Part shown: positions 1 to 6,643 of the stretch, one piece after another
Layout: every line of letters begins with the position of its first letter
Position numbering within the stretch: position 1 is the first letter of the stretch
DNA from: an uncultured Hymenobacter sp.
GTDB taxonomy: Bacteria > Bacteroidota > Bacteroidia > Cytophagales > Hymenobacteraceae
Assembly (NCBI GenBank): GCA_937871705.1
Contig: CALMOO010000595.1
Location: forward strand, 13,851-31,198
Direction of reading: 5' to 3'
Length of the DNA stretch: 17,348 nt
Notes under the pieces: generated by a model
Told to the model about the DNA's origin: nothing
Seen by the model: only the letters and a program-made list of their open reading frames with translations
The model's database searches: none
Program-made: the position numbers and the translations under genes

Positions 1-1155
1 CAGGCGCTTGAACGGGTCGAAGGTGCCCACGAAGCTGAACGTCTGGCGGTCGAGCCGCGAGTTGGGCACTGTCGATTTATTAGCTAGGTCGCTGGCCGAG
101 AGGCGCACCGAGCCGCCCGTGAAGCTCTTGTTAAAGGCGATAGTGTTGGTCAGGGCGCCGCCCGTCTGGTAGAAATTGCGGATGTTATTCTTCTGCGCCA
201 CGTAGGGCCGCACCACGCCGTCGAACTGCACCACCGGTGAGCCATCGAGCTTTGCGCCCCAGCTGGAGTTGCCCGACTGCGCAGCGGCTGTGGCCGAGTC
301 CGGCTTGAGCCCGTTGGAGCCCTGGCCGTACTGGTACTGCCAGTCGGTGAGGGTAAACGCCCGCTGCGCCACGTAGTTGCTGTTGAAGTCGATACCGTCG
401 TTGCCCTTAGCGCTCTTGGTCGTTATCAGAATAACGCCGGCCTTGGCCCGGTAGCCGTAGAGGGCTGAGGCCGCCGCGCCCTTGAGCACCGAAATCGTGG
501 CGATGTCGTCGGGGTTGATGTTAGAAATGGCGTCGCCCAGGTCGGGGCCGTTGTCGTACTGCCCGCCGCTGTTGTTATTGCTGGGCTGGTTTTCCACCGG
601 CACGCCGTTGATGACGTAGAGCGGCTGGTTGGTTTGGCTGATGCTCGACGGACCGCGGATAATAACGTTGCTCGACGAGCCAACGCCGCCGGCCGTAGAG
701 TTCACGTTCAGGCCGGCTACTTTGCCTACCAGCGAGTTAGCCACGTTGGTTTCGCGCGCCTCGGTCAGCGAGCTGCCCTGGACTTCCGTCACGGAGTAGC
801 CCAGGGTTTTACGCTCGCGCGACACGTTGAGGGCCGTCACGACTACCTCATCGAGCGCCTGCGTATTCTCGGCCAGCGCCACGTTAATGACCGACTGCCC
901 TCCTACCCGTACAGTTTGCGCGGTGTAGCCGATAAACGAGAAAACCAGCGAAGCCGCTTCGGGCACCGCCAGCGAATAGTTGCCATTGGCGTCGGTACTG
1001 GTGCCTTTGGTGCTGCCTTGCACCAGCACCGTCACCCCCGGCAAGGACGTATTTTTTGCGTCGGTCACCTTGCCGGTGACCGTCACAGTTTGCGCCTGCA
1101 CCAAGCTACACAAGCTCAGCAGCAGCAGAAAAGTGAGCCAAGTAATTTTTTTCAT
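1..1155 (-). CDS. susC: SusC/RagA-family TonB-linked outer membrane transporter, N-terminal part (gene runs off the left edge)
   Basis: A stop-free frame of 385 codons runs from the ATG at 1155 to the window edge, so this is the N-terminal third or so of a protein that is usually about 1000 residues. Residues 1-21 form a signal peptide ending LVQA before QT. Residues 24-97 are a carboxypeptidase-regulatory-like beta-sandwich (VTGKVTDAKN, then GTSTDANGNYSL), typical of SusC proteins. A TonB-box-like segment DEVVVTAL is at 102-109. The plug domain follows, with VIIRGPSSI at 164-172 and the SusC signature SVLKGAAASALYG at 222-234. SusC proteins form outer-membrane barrels that import oligosaccharides together with a SusD lipoprotein, expected beyond the left edge. 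Neighbouring GlcNAc genes and a promoter module shared with the nagB operon suggest chito-oligosaccharides as substrate (inference). A transposition of residues is seen in the plug signature, YGYRAKAG where YGSRAANG is common. Confidence 0.93.
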   Translation of the reverse strand, partial: MKKITWLTFLLLLSLCSLVQAQTVTVTGKVTDAKNTSLPGVTVLVQGSTKGTSTDANGNYSLAVPEAASLVFSFIGYTAQTVRVGGQSVINVALAENTQALDEVVVTALNVSRERKTLGYSVTEVQGSSLTEARETNVANSLVGKVAGLNVNSTAGGVGSSSNVIIRGPSSISQTNQPLYVINGVPVENQPSNNNSGGQYDNGPDLGDAISNINPDDIATISVLKGAAASALYGYRAKAGVILITTKSAKGNDGIDFNSNYVAQRAFTLTDWQYQYGQGSNGLKPDSATAAAQSGNSSWGAKLDGSPVVQFDGVVRPYVAQKNNIRNFYQTGGALTNTIAFNKSFTGGSVRLSASDLANKSTVPNSRLDRQTFSFVGTFDPFKRL

Positions 1156-1558
1156 AGCCTTACAATGGGGGGTTTGTGGTTGAAAAAACGCAACAAGACG
1201 GCTCTAAAAGCCTAGTTATTTGGCCAAACACATGGTGGCTTCGACAAAAACCAGGCTGTAGCCAGGTAGCAAATAAAAGAACTGTTCTTGGCTCAGGGCG
1301 GCGCTTACTTGCTGCCAGCCAGCTTTTGCTCAGGTTCAGCCCAGGTTTGTGGCTTATCAAGTTGTGCGTGAATAGGCAGGGCAAAAACTTTAAGTGCTTG
1401 ACCGTTTCAATAACACTGCGCGACCAGCCGCGCCTTCATTTTTGGCCGGGTGCCACCGGCAATCCAAGCCAAGTAGCAGGCTCTCAATAGGCTTCCTTAT
1501 CCGACCTGGTGCTGGCCACTGGATAAGACTTTTCAAACAGGCAGTTAATAGCCCGGCT
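1156..1558 (-). other. Long predicted 5' leader of susC
   Basis: About 400 bases without a credible gene separate the susC start codon from the predicted promoter at 1559-1590. The small frames here have no protein-like character. A 13-bp palindrome AAGAAC-T-GTTCTT lies at 1277-1289. I see no recognisable riboswitch. If the predicted promoter is the only one, the mRNA leader would be about 395 nt, which leaves room for post-transcriptional control; a second, nearer promoter cannot be excluded. Confidence 0.35.
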
Positions 1559-1590
1559 CAAACATAGCTACTTAACTTATATAAACCAAG
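1559..1590 (-). promoter_or_regulatory. Predicted susC promoter (Bacteroidota type)
   Basis: Read on the minus strand, TATGTTTG (1566-1559) matches the TAnnTTTG -7 element of Bacteroidota sigma factors. It is preceded, across a 20-nt spacer, by TTG within CTTGG (1590-1586). The same boxes with the same spacer, including an identical CTTGGTT upstream box, occur upstream of the nagB operon at 6302-6333. The predicted start of transcription is near 1553. Confidence 0.7.
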
Positions 1591-1606
1591 TAAGTATAGA
1601 AATAAA

Positions 1607-1630
1607 TGTGTGCGCACACGCAATAACATT
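1607..1630. promoter_or_regulatory. Operator, proximal site of the susC promoter
   Basis: GTGTGCGCACAC at 1608-1619 is a perfect 12-bp palindrome with a central CG, followed by GCAATAACATT. Its centre (1613.5) lies 47.5 bp upstream of the 5' end of the -7 box, about -60 from the predicted transcription start. The same element at the same distance stands before the nagB promoter. A central CG is usual for LacI-family operators, and a LacI-family gene lies at 6644-7738. Confidence 0.75.
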
Positions 1631-1637
1631 CACTCAA

Positions 1638-1661
1638 AGTGTCCGCACACGCAAAAACATT
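1638..1661. promoter_or_regulatory. Operator, distal site of the susC promoter
   Basis: GTGTCCGCACAC at 1639-1650 differs from the perfect palindrome by one base and is followed by GCAAAAACATT. It lies exactly 31 bp (three helical turns) from the proximal site and in the same orientation, so a protein bound at both sites would sit on one face of the helix. The imperfect arm suggests a weaker site. Confidence 0.7.
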
Positions 1662-1783
1662 TAGTAGCATTGCTGGGCCCTACCCCCCCGAATACTGAAT
1701 AACCGAGCAATCCAAAGAAAAAAATATGTAGTTGATTAAGATATAATTTTCCGATGAGCAGCTAAGTGTTGGCCTGTTCGCAG

Positions 1784-2710
1784 CTACCGAGCCGACGGTG
1801 CGGTGCGGCGCACCACCTGCCTGATGGTAGTGAGCAGGGAGTTGGTGCCCGCCGCGTCCTGCGTCAGCTCCCAAATCATGATGCCACTGGCCTGGCTTAG
1901 GGCGAGGCTGGTTTTGCGCTCGATGGTGGCCAGGCCGTTGTAGCCTACCCCCCCGAACATGTCGGCGCGAGGGTCGGCGCCGCGGGCCAGCAGCGCGGCA
2001 AATGATTCTTCGCTGGGCCGCCCGTAGAAGGGTACGCCCAGCACGGTCTTGCTGGCGGGCAAGCCGCGGCCTCGCCAGTAGGCCAGCGTTTGGGCGGCCT
2101 GCTCATAGGTGGCGTGCGCGGGCGGCGGCGAGTCGTAGGCCATAATATTCAGAAAGTCAACGCAGTCGTACACACTGGGTAAGATGCCCGGCCCGGCCCA
2201 GGTGCCGCCAGCCACGGCGGCCGTCAGCAGCTTGCCTTGGGCGTGCAGCCGGGTAGCGAGCTGCTGCATCAGGGCCGCGAAGCCCGGCGCGGTAGTAGAG
2301 TCGGGGTGCTCCCAGTCCATATCTACCCCATCGAGCTGGTAGTCGGCGGCGAAGCGCACGAGGTTATCAGCAAAGGTGCTGGTGCGGCCCGCGTCGGCCC
2401 CGATGGCATCGAAAGCGCTGTGGTCGCCGTCGTGCCAGCCGCCCACCGATATCAGCACCCGCACCTTGGCGGTGTGGGCGGCCGCTACCAGCCGCCGCAG
2501 CTTGGCGGGGTTAGCCAGGGGCTCCAGGCCGCCGGTGGCGGTGGGCTGCAAAAAGGCGTAGTTGAGGTGAGTAAGCTGGCCGAGTTGGGCCGCAGTAACG
2601 TCGCCGCGCCAGGCCGATAGGTAGCCCACCACCCGAAATTGAGCCCGCCCTACCCCCGGCACCAGTAGCAAAACCAGCCAGGTTATTAGTAGTAACAGCT
2701 TGATTTTCAT
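1784..2710 (-). CDS. Secreted GH18 glycosidase (chitinase or endo-beta-N-acetylglucosaminidase type)
   Basis: The 308-residue protein has a hydrophobic signal peptide (about 1-23, ending GRA before QF) and a single GH18 TIM barrel with no carbohydrate-binding module. The first beta strand is VVGYLSAW (27-34). SVGGW is at 88-92. The family's catalytic motif DxxDxDxE reads D127-GV-D130-M-D132-W-E134, so E134 is the expected acid/base and D132 its partner in substrate-assisted catalysis. MAYD (190-193) and the barrel-floor Trp in MIWEL (W280) are also present, so the active site looks intact. It should cleave beta-1,4 GlcNAc polymers or oligomers in the periplasm or outside the cell. The ATG at 2710 is preferred over the TTG two codons upstream because it gives a normal signal peptide. 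It begins 11 bp after the permease stop codon, which indicates one operon. Exact substrate (chitin, chito-oligomers, peptidoglycan or N-glycan) cannot be told from sequence. Confidence 0.9.
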   Translation of the reverse strand: MKIKLLLLITWLVLLLVPGVGRAQFRVVGYLSAWRGDVTAAQLGQLTHLNYAFLQPTATGGLEPLANPAKLRRLVAAAHTAKVRVLISVGGWHDGDHSAFDAIGADAGRTSTFADNLVRFAADYQLDGVDMDWEHPDSTTAPGFAALMQQLATRLHAQGKLLTAAVAGGTWAGPGILPSVYDCVDFLNIMAYDSPPPAHATYEQAAQTLAYWRGRGLPASKTVLGVPFYGRPSEESFAALLARGADPRADMFGGVGYNGLATIERKTSLALSQASGIMIWELTQDAAGTNSLLTTIRQVVRRTAPSAR

Positions 2711-2721
2711 AGCCAATATTT

Positions 2722-3990
2722 TTACAAGGCAGAGACAGCGTACTTCACTTGGCGCTTAGCCCGGAAGGCGTGGCCCTTGAGGGCAAAAAACAGCAGGTAC
2801 AGGTAGCAAGGCACGAGCAGCAGGTAGGCGTTTTGCAGGCCCAGCTGCTCGCTGAGCTTCCCGTACAGGTAAGGAAGCACGGCCCCGCCCCCGATGCCCA
2901 TTATCAGCAGCGCCGAGCCTTGCTCCGTGAATTTACCCAAGTCTTTAATGCCCAGCGGGAAAATAGCCGGCCACATCAGCGAGTTGGCCAGCCCCAGCAG
3001 GGCCACGCACAGCACCGACGCATAGCCATGGGTGAGCAGGATGCCACCCGTAAAGACCACTCCCACACTGGCGCAAATACCGAGCGCCGCCTGCTGGCTT
3101 ACGTATCGGGGAATAGTTGCTACCCCGATAAAATAGCCCAACAACATGGCAATGAGCGTGAAAGAAGTAAAGTTGCGGGCAATATCCAGGCTAATGCCCT
3201 GCGACCGGCCGTACTGAATGATAGTGTCACCGGCGATAACCTCGACACCCACGCAGAAAAAAATGGCTCCTACCCCTAGTAACAGATGCGGAAACTGCCA
3301 GATGCTCTTGGCCGGCTCCTGGGTGTCTGCTACTATATCTGTATGACTGGTAGCGATTTCTGGCAAGCCGGAGCGCTTGATAAGTACGGCCGCCATACTG
3401 AGGTAGGGCATGACCACCCGGCCCGCTAGCTGCTGAAGCAGCGCTTCTTTCTGGACGGGCGAGAGCGCGCCAGCCAGCTGTTTTTCGAGTCCGGTAGCGC
3501 CTTTCAGCACCACCGCACCAATAATAACGGGGCTCAGGGCGCCGGCTATCTTGTTGCAAATGCCCATGATGCTGATGCGCCGGGCCGCGCTCTCGATGGG
3601 TCCCAGAATGCTGGCGTAGGGATTGGAAGCCGTTTGCAGCAACGCCAGCCCGGCGCCCTGCACAAACAGGCCTACCAGAAAAAGCACAAACGAGCGGGCC
3701 TGCGCGGCCGGCACAAACACCAGCGCCCCCGCTGCCATCACGAGCAGCCCCAGCGTCATGCCGCTTTTGCAGCCCGTCCTTTGCAGAATGAGCGACGAGG
3801 GAATGGCCAGGAAAACGTAGGCAATGTAGAAGGCAAACGTGACCAGCAGCGCCTGCGAGTACGTCAGCTCACAGGCCAGCTTCAGGAACGGAATCAGCGT
3901 GCCGTTGAGCCAGGTGATGAACCCAAAGATGAAAAACAACGCGCCAATGATGACCAGGGGCGGGAGGGCGGTGGGCTTAGGCTTTTCCAT
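2722..3990 (-). CDS. nagP: FucP/GluP-type MFS sugar permease, probable GlcNAc transporter
   Basis: The 422-residue polytopic inner-membrane protein matches the FucP/NagP branch of the major facilitator superfamily. It has FFIFGFITWLNGTLIPF (19-35) in helix 1, QTASNPYASILGP (119-131) in helix 4, and FTEQGSALLIMGIGGGAVLP in the C-terminal half. These proteins are proton-coupled importers of fucose, glucose/galactose or GlcNAc. The specificity for GlcNAc is inferred from its position between the NagB fusion and the GH18 gene. Helix 6 looks short: RVVMPYLSMAAVLIKRSGLPE (191-211) has only about 13 hydrophobic residues where relatives normally have about 20. This suggests a small in-frame loss or a divergent helix. 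It starts 186 bp after the nagB stop codon across a hairpin-rich spacer, and ends 11 bp before the GH18 gene. Confidence 0.88.
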   Translation of the reverse strand: MEKPKPTALPPLVIIGALFFIFGFITWLNGTLIPFLKLACELTYSQALLVTFAFYIAYVFLAIPSSLILQRTGCKSGMTLGLLVMAAGALVFVPAAQARSFVLFLVGLFVQGAGLALLQTASNPYASILGPIESAARRISIMGICNKIAGALSPVIIGAVVLKGATGLEKQLAGALSPVQKEALLQQLAGRVVMPYLSMAAVLIKRSGLPEIATSHTDIVADTQEPAKSIWQFPHLLLGVGAIFFCVGVEVIAGDTIIQYGRSQGISLDIARNFTSFTLIAMLLGYFIGVATIPRYVSQQAALGICASVGVVFTGGILLTHGYASVLCVALLGLANSLMWPAIFPLGIKDLGKFTEQGSALLIMGIGGGAVLPYLYGKLSEQLGLQNAYLLLVPCYLYLLFFALKGHAFRAKRQVKYAVSAL

Positions 3991-4063
3991 GGAGGTAATT
4001 GATGCATAACCTGTTATTTACCCTGACTTTCGCCTGAACGCTGTTCTTTGACCCAGCAGCTTA

Positions 4064-4151
4064 CCCCGCTCCCTACCCCCTTCGGGAGCGGAAAACCGCG
4101 GTGGTGCTGCCGCTACGCAGCAGGCCCTTCTCTTCTGAGGAGGGGGGTAGG
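4064..4151. repeat. Intergenic hairpin cluster between nagB and the permease
   Basis: Three nested inverted repeats fill this spacer. CCTACCCCC (4072-4080) pairs with GGGGGTAGG (4143-4151) as outer arms. CCGCTCCC (4066-4073) can instead pair with GGGAGCGG (4084-4091). TGCTGC (4105-4110) pairs with GCAGCA (4117-4122). The outer and second stems exclude each other. It could be a partial terminator, an mRNA-processing or stability element that lowers expression of the downstream genes, or a dispersed repeat: the outer arms are identical to those of the hairpin at 13271-13311. No U-tract follows. Confidence 0.5.
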
Positions 4152-4176
4152 AAGTGAAACCGGGCGCCCGAAACCT

Positions 4177-6093
4177 TTAGAATCGGTAGCGCACAAACGC
4201 TTCCATCGCCTCGTACTCGGCCAGACCGAGGCGGTCGTAGAGCTTGGCGGTGGCGTGGTTGCGGTCTTCGGAACGCTGCCAGAACTCGCGCTTGTCGTTG
4301 CCCGGAAACACAGCGCTGTCCTTCTGCGACTGGTGCTTGAAGATGGCTTTGCGCTTGCGCATCAGCTCCTCGGGGCTGATGGGCACGGCCATCTCGATTT
4401 CCTCCACGTCCCATTCCTGCCAGGCGCCGCGGTAGAGCCACAGGTAGCAATCGTCCACCCAGGCCTCTTGGCCTTTGAGGCGAGCCAGAGCGGCAAATAT
4501 GGCATCGAGGCAGACGCGGTGCGTGCCGTGCGGGTCGCGCAGGTCGCCGGCCGCAAAAATCTGGTGTGGTCTGATTTCCTGCAGGATATCTACTGTTTCC
4601 TGAATGTCTTCTTCGCCCAAGGGCTTCTTTTTTACTTGCCCGGTTTCGTAGAACGGCATGTTCATGAAGTGCACGTTCTCTTCCTTCACCCCGCAGAAGC
4701 GGCAGGCCGCCGCGGCTTCGCCCTTGCGGATGAGCGCCTTAATATCCTGCACGAGTGGGCTGTCTTCCTCGCCTAGCTTCTTATGCTTCAGAAACTCCAC
4801 TACTTCGGCGTGCTCGCGCTGCATCTTAGTAGCGCCCACGTGCAGCTTCTGCGCAAAATCGAGGGCAAAATCGGCGAAGCGCCGGGCGTCGTCATCAAAA
4901 ACGGCGATGTTGCCCGAGGTCTGGTAGGCCACGTGCACGTCGTGGCTTTGGTCGACGAGCCGCAGCAGGGTACCGCCCATCGAAATCACGTCGTCGTCGG
5001 GGTGCGGCGAGAAGATGAGCACCCGCTTATGAGCCGGCTCGGCGCGCTCGGGCCGCTGGGCATCGTTCGAGTTGGGCTTGCCGCCCGGCCAGCCGGTAAT
5101 GGTGTGCTGGATAGTGTTGAATACCTTGATGTTCAGGTTGTACGCGTTACCGGCTTCTACCAGCAGGTCGCTCAGGCTGCCATCTTTGTAGTCTTCGTCG
5201 GTGAGCTTGAGAATGGGCTTCTGCGTTTTCAAACTCAACCAAATTACGGCTCTCCTAATCAGGCTGTTATCCCAGGCGCACATGCCCACCAGCCAGGGCG
5301 TTTTGATGCGCGTCAGCTCCAGGGCGGCCCACTGGTCTACCACCACCTTCACGTTGGGGTGCTGCTGCAGAAAGGACGCCGGCACTTCCTCCGAAATCCG
5401 GCCTTCTACCGTTTCCTGCAAGATTTTGGCCTTGCCCTCACCCCAGGCCATCAGGATAATCTGGCGGGCTTTCATGATGGTGCCTACCCCCATCGTGAGG
5501 GCCCGCAGTGGCACGTACTCTTCCTTAATAAAATCCTTGGCTGCATCCGTAATCGTCAGTGGGTCAAGCTTCACCAGCCGGGTAGGCGAGTTGATGGACG
5601 AGCCCGGCTCGTTGAAGCCAATGTGGCCGGTGCGGCCAATGCCTAGCAGCTGCAAGTCGAGGCCGCCGCATTCCTCAATCTGCCGCTCGTAGGCCTGGCA
5701 ATACGCCCGCACCTGCTCGATGGGCAGCGTGCCGTCGGGGATATGCACGTTTTCGGGCCGGATATCGACGTGGTTGAACAGCTGCTCGTGCATGAAATAC
5801 ACGTAGCTCTGCAGCTCGTCGGGCGGCATGGGGTAGTACTCGTCGAGGTTGAACGTCACGACATCTTGAAAGCTCAGCCCTTCTTCCCGGTGCAAGCGAA
5901 TCAGCTCCTTATACACGCCGATGGGCGACGAGCCGGTGGCCAGCCCCAGCACGGCCCGTTTGCCTTTTTGCTGCTTGCTGCGAATGAGAGCGGCTATTTC
6001 CTGGGCGATGCTGATGGCGCCCTCGCCAGACTCTTCGAAAATGGTGACTGGAAGCTTCTCGAAGGTGGTTTCGGGGTAGTTTAAAACTTCCAT
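4177..6093 (-). CDS. nagB: Glucosamine-6-phosphate deaminase fused to a PIG-L (LmbE-like) deacetylase domain
   Basis: A 638-residue cytoplasmic protein with two domains. Residues 1 to about 290 form the NagB isomerase/deaminase (glucosamine-6-P to fructose-6-P plus ammonia), with LATGSSPIGVY (51-61), FNLDEYY (81-87) and GIGRTGHIGFNEPGS (151-165). D84, H157 and E162 align with E. coli NagB D72, H143 and E148. The position matching E. coli D141 is T155, a departure in the ring-opening triad. Residues from about 356 form a PIG-L domain with the zinc-binding PHPDDD (363-368) and a third-ligand region DPHGTH (520-525), typical of enzymes that deacetylate GlcNAc groups. About 60 residues link the two. 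This long NagB form is known from Bacteroidota. No nagA is visible, so the PIG-L half may supply GlcNAc-6-P deacetylase activity (inference). It is the first gene of the operon with the permease and GH18 genes, with a predicted leader of about 200 nt. Confidence 0.92.
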   Translation of the reverse strand: MEVLNYPETTFEKLPVTIFEESGEGAISIAQEIAALIRSKQQKGKRAVLGLATGSSPIGVYKELIRLHREEGLSFQDVVTFNLDEYYPMPPDELQSYVYFMHEQLFNHVDIRPENVHIPDGTLPIEQVRAYCQAYERQIEECGGLDLQLLGIGRTGHIGFNEPGSSINSPTRLVKLDPLTITDAAKDFIKEEYVPLRALTMGVGTIMKARQIILMAWGEGKAKILQETVEGRISEEVPASFLQQHPNVKVVVDQWAALELTRIKTPWLVGMCAWDNSLIRRAVIWLSLKTQKPILKLTDEDYKDGSLSDLLVEAGNAYNLNIKVFNTIQHTITGWPGGKPNSNDAQRPERAEPAHKRVLIFSPHPDDDVISMGGTLLRLVDQSHDVHVAYQTSGNIAVFDDDARRFADFALDFAQKLHVGATKMQREHAEVVEFLKHKKLGEEDSPLVQDIKALIRKGEAAAACRFCGVKEENVHFMNMPFYETGQVKKKPLGEEDIQETVDILQEIRPHQIFAAGDLRDPHGTHRVCLDAIFAALARLKGQEAWVDDCYLWLYRGAWQEWDVEEIEMAVPISPEELMRKRKAIFKHQSQKDSAVFPGNDKREFWQRSEDRNHATAKLYDRLGLAEYEAMEAFVRYRF

Positions 6094-6301
6094 GACTGGT
6101 TTTCGAGTTTAAAAATCGGGGTTTTAAGAACGAAGCAGGAAGGTGCCGGGCAGCAACGGCGCGGGCACAAGGGTAGGCTGGATTTTGGCGCAGCGCCTAA
6201 GTTTCGAAAGTGGGCATAGAAGGTTCTAAATTCTACTATGTGCCAATGCTTACAGCTGCTATTGAATAGAACTTTCCGGTTAGCTGCTGGCTTATCTGGT
6301 T

Positions 6302-6333
6302 CAAACTTAAGGACACTATGCAAGCGAACCAAG
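6302..6333 (-). promoter_or_regulatory. Predicted nagB-operon promoter (Bacteroidota type)
   Basis: On the minus strand, TAAGTTTG (6309-6302) is a full match to TAnnTTTG. TTG within CTTGG (6333-6329) lies upstream across a 20-nt spacer, the same geometry and the same CTTGGTT box as before susC. The predicted start is near 6296, giving a leader of about 200 nt before the ATG at 6093. No other gene or clear structure is seen in 6094-6296. Confidence 0.7.
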
Positions 6334-6349
6334 CGAATAATTAAAATAA

Positions 6350-6372
6350 TGTGCGCGCGCACGCAAAAATAT
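6350..6372. promoter_or_regulatory. Operator, proximal site of the nagB promoter
   Basis: GTGCGCGCGCAC at 6351-6362 is a perfect 12-bp palindrome. Compared with GTGTGCGCACAC, positions 4 and 9 have both changed (T to C and A to G), keeping the symmetry: a compensating change that argues for selection on a dimer-binding site. It is followed by the same GCAAAAA extension as the other copies. Its centre is 47.5 bp upstream of the -7 box, exactly as at susC. Confidence 0.75.
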
Positions 6373-6380
6373 CTATTTCA

Positions 6381-6402
6381 AGTGTGCGCACACGCAAAAT
6401 AT
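6381..6402. promoter_or_regulatory. Operator, distal site of the nagB promoter
   Basis: GTGTGCGCACAC at 6382-6393 is a perfect palindrome followed by GCAAAATAT. It lies 31 bp from the proximal site, the same phase as the susC pair. The pair sits near the middle of the divergent spacer between nagB (start 6093) and the LacI-family gene (start 6644), so it could also serve the regulator gene. The rest of the spacer, 6403-6581, holds only a 10-bp palindrome CCACGCGTGG at 6514-6523 that I cannot assign. Confidence 0.75.
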
Positions 6403-6581
6403 TTTTTACAGCTAATGCAACACACTTGCTCCGCGAACGGGTATGACAATATCCAGATGCTACGTAACGCTATGCAGGTAGGGCAAGCGCTGCACGCCCG
6501 CTCTTATATCATACCACGCGTGGGCTTGTAGCGCCTACCCCCCTGTTGGCAGCCAAGGTGCCAGGCATTCACCCAAACTGG

Positions 6582-6613
6582 TTTTCCTGCTGTTGCTTTC
6601 AAGTATACCTTTG
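6582..6613 (+). promoter_or_regulatory. Predicted promoter of the LacI-family regulator gene
   Basis: TACCTTTG at 6606-6613 is a full match to the Bacteroidota -7 element TAnnTTTG. A TTTT box (6582-6585) stands upstream with a 20-nt spacer, 3 of 4 bases of the TTTG consensus. Transcription would begin near 6620, leaving a leader of about 24 nt before the ATG at 6644. Confidence 0.45.
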
Positions 6614-6643
6614 ACAACATTTAAGCAAGCGCGGAATACACTC

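Noticed and set aside
634..1215. Plus-strand frame of 193 codons opposite susC
   Set aside because: The minus strand encodes an uninterrupted SusC N-terminus here, so this is a shadow.
1277..1289. Palindrome AAGAAC-T-GTTCTT in the susC leader as a terminator
   Set aside because: The central loop is too small for a stable hairpin and there is no second copy elsewhere in the window to support an operator.
4048..5646. Two long plus-strand frames (242 and 287 codons) opposite the NagB–PIG-L gene
   Set aside because: They lie antisense to a protein with clear motifs throughout. They contain the His/Val/Gly-rich low-complexity make-up typical of shadows of GC-rich genes.
6514..6523. Perfect palindrome CCACGCGTGG in the nagB–LacI spacer, considered as a third operator
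   Set aside because: It differs from the GTGTGCGCACAC family, lacks the GCAAAA extension and has no partner at 31 bp.
6593..6643. Upstream TTG start giving the LacI-family protein 17 more residues
   Set aside because: The extra residues are not part of the LacI DNA-binding domain, and the predicted -7 box (6606-6613) lies inside this segment.
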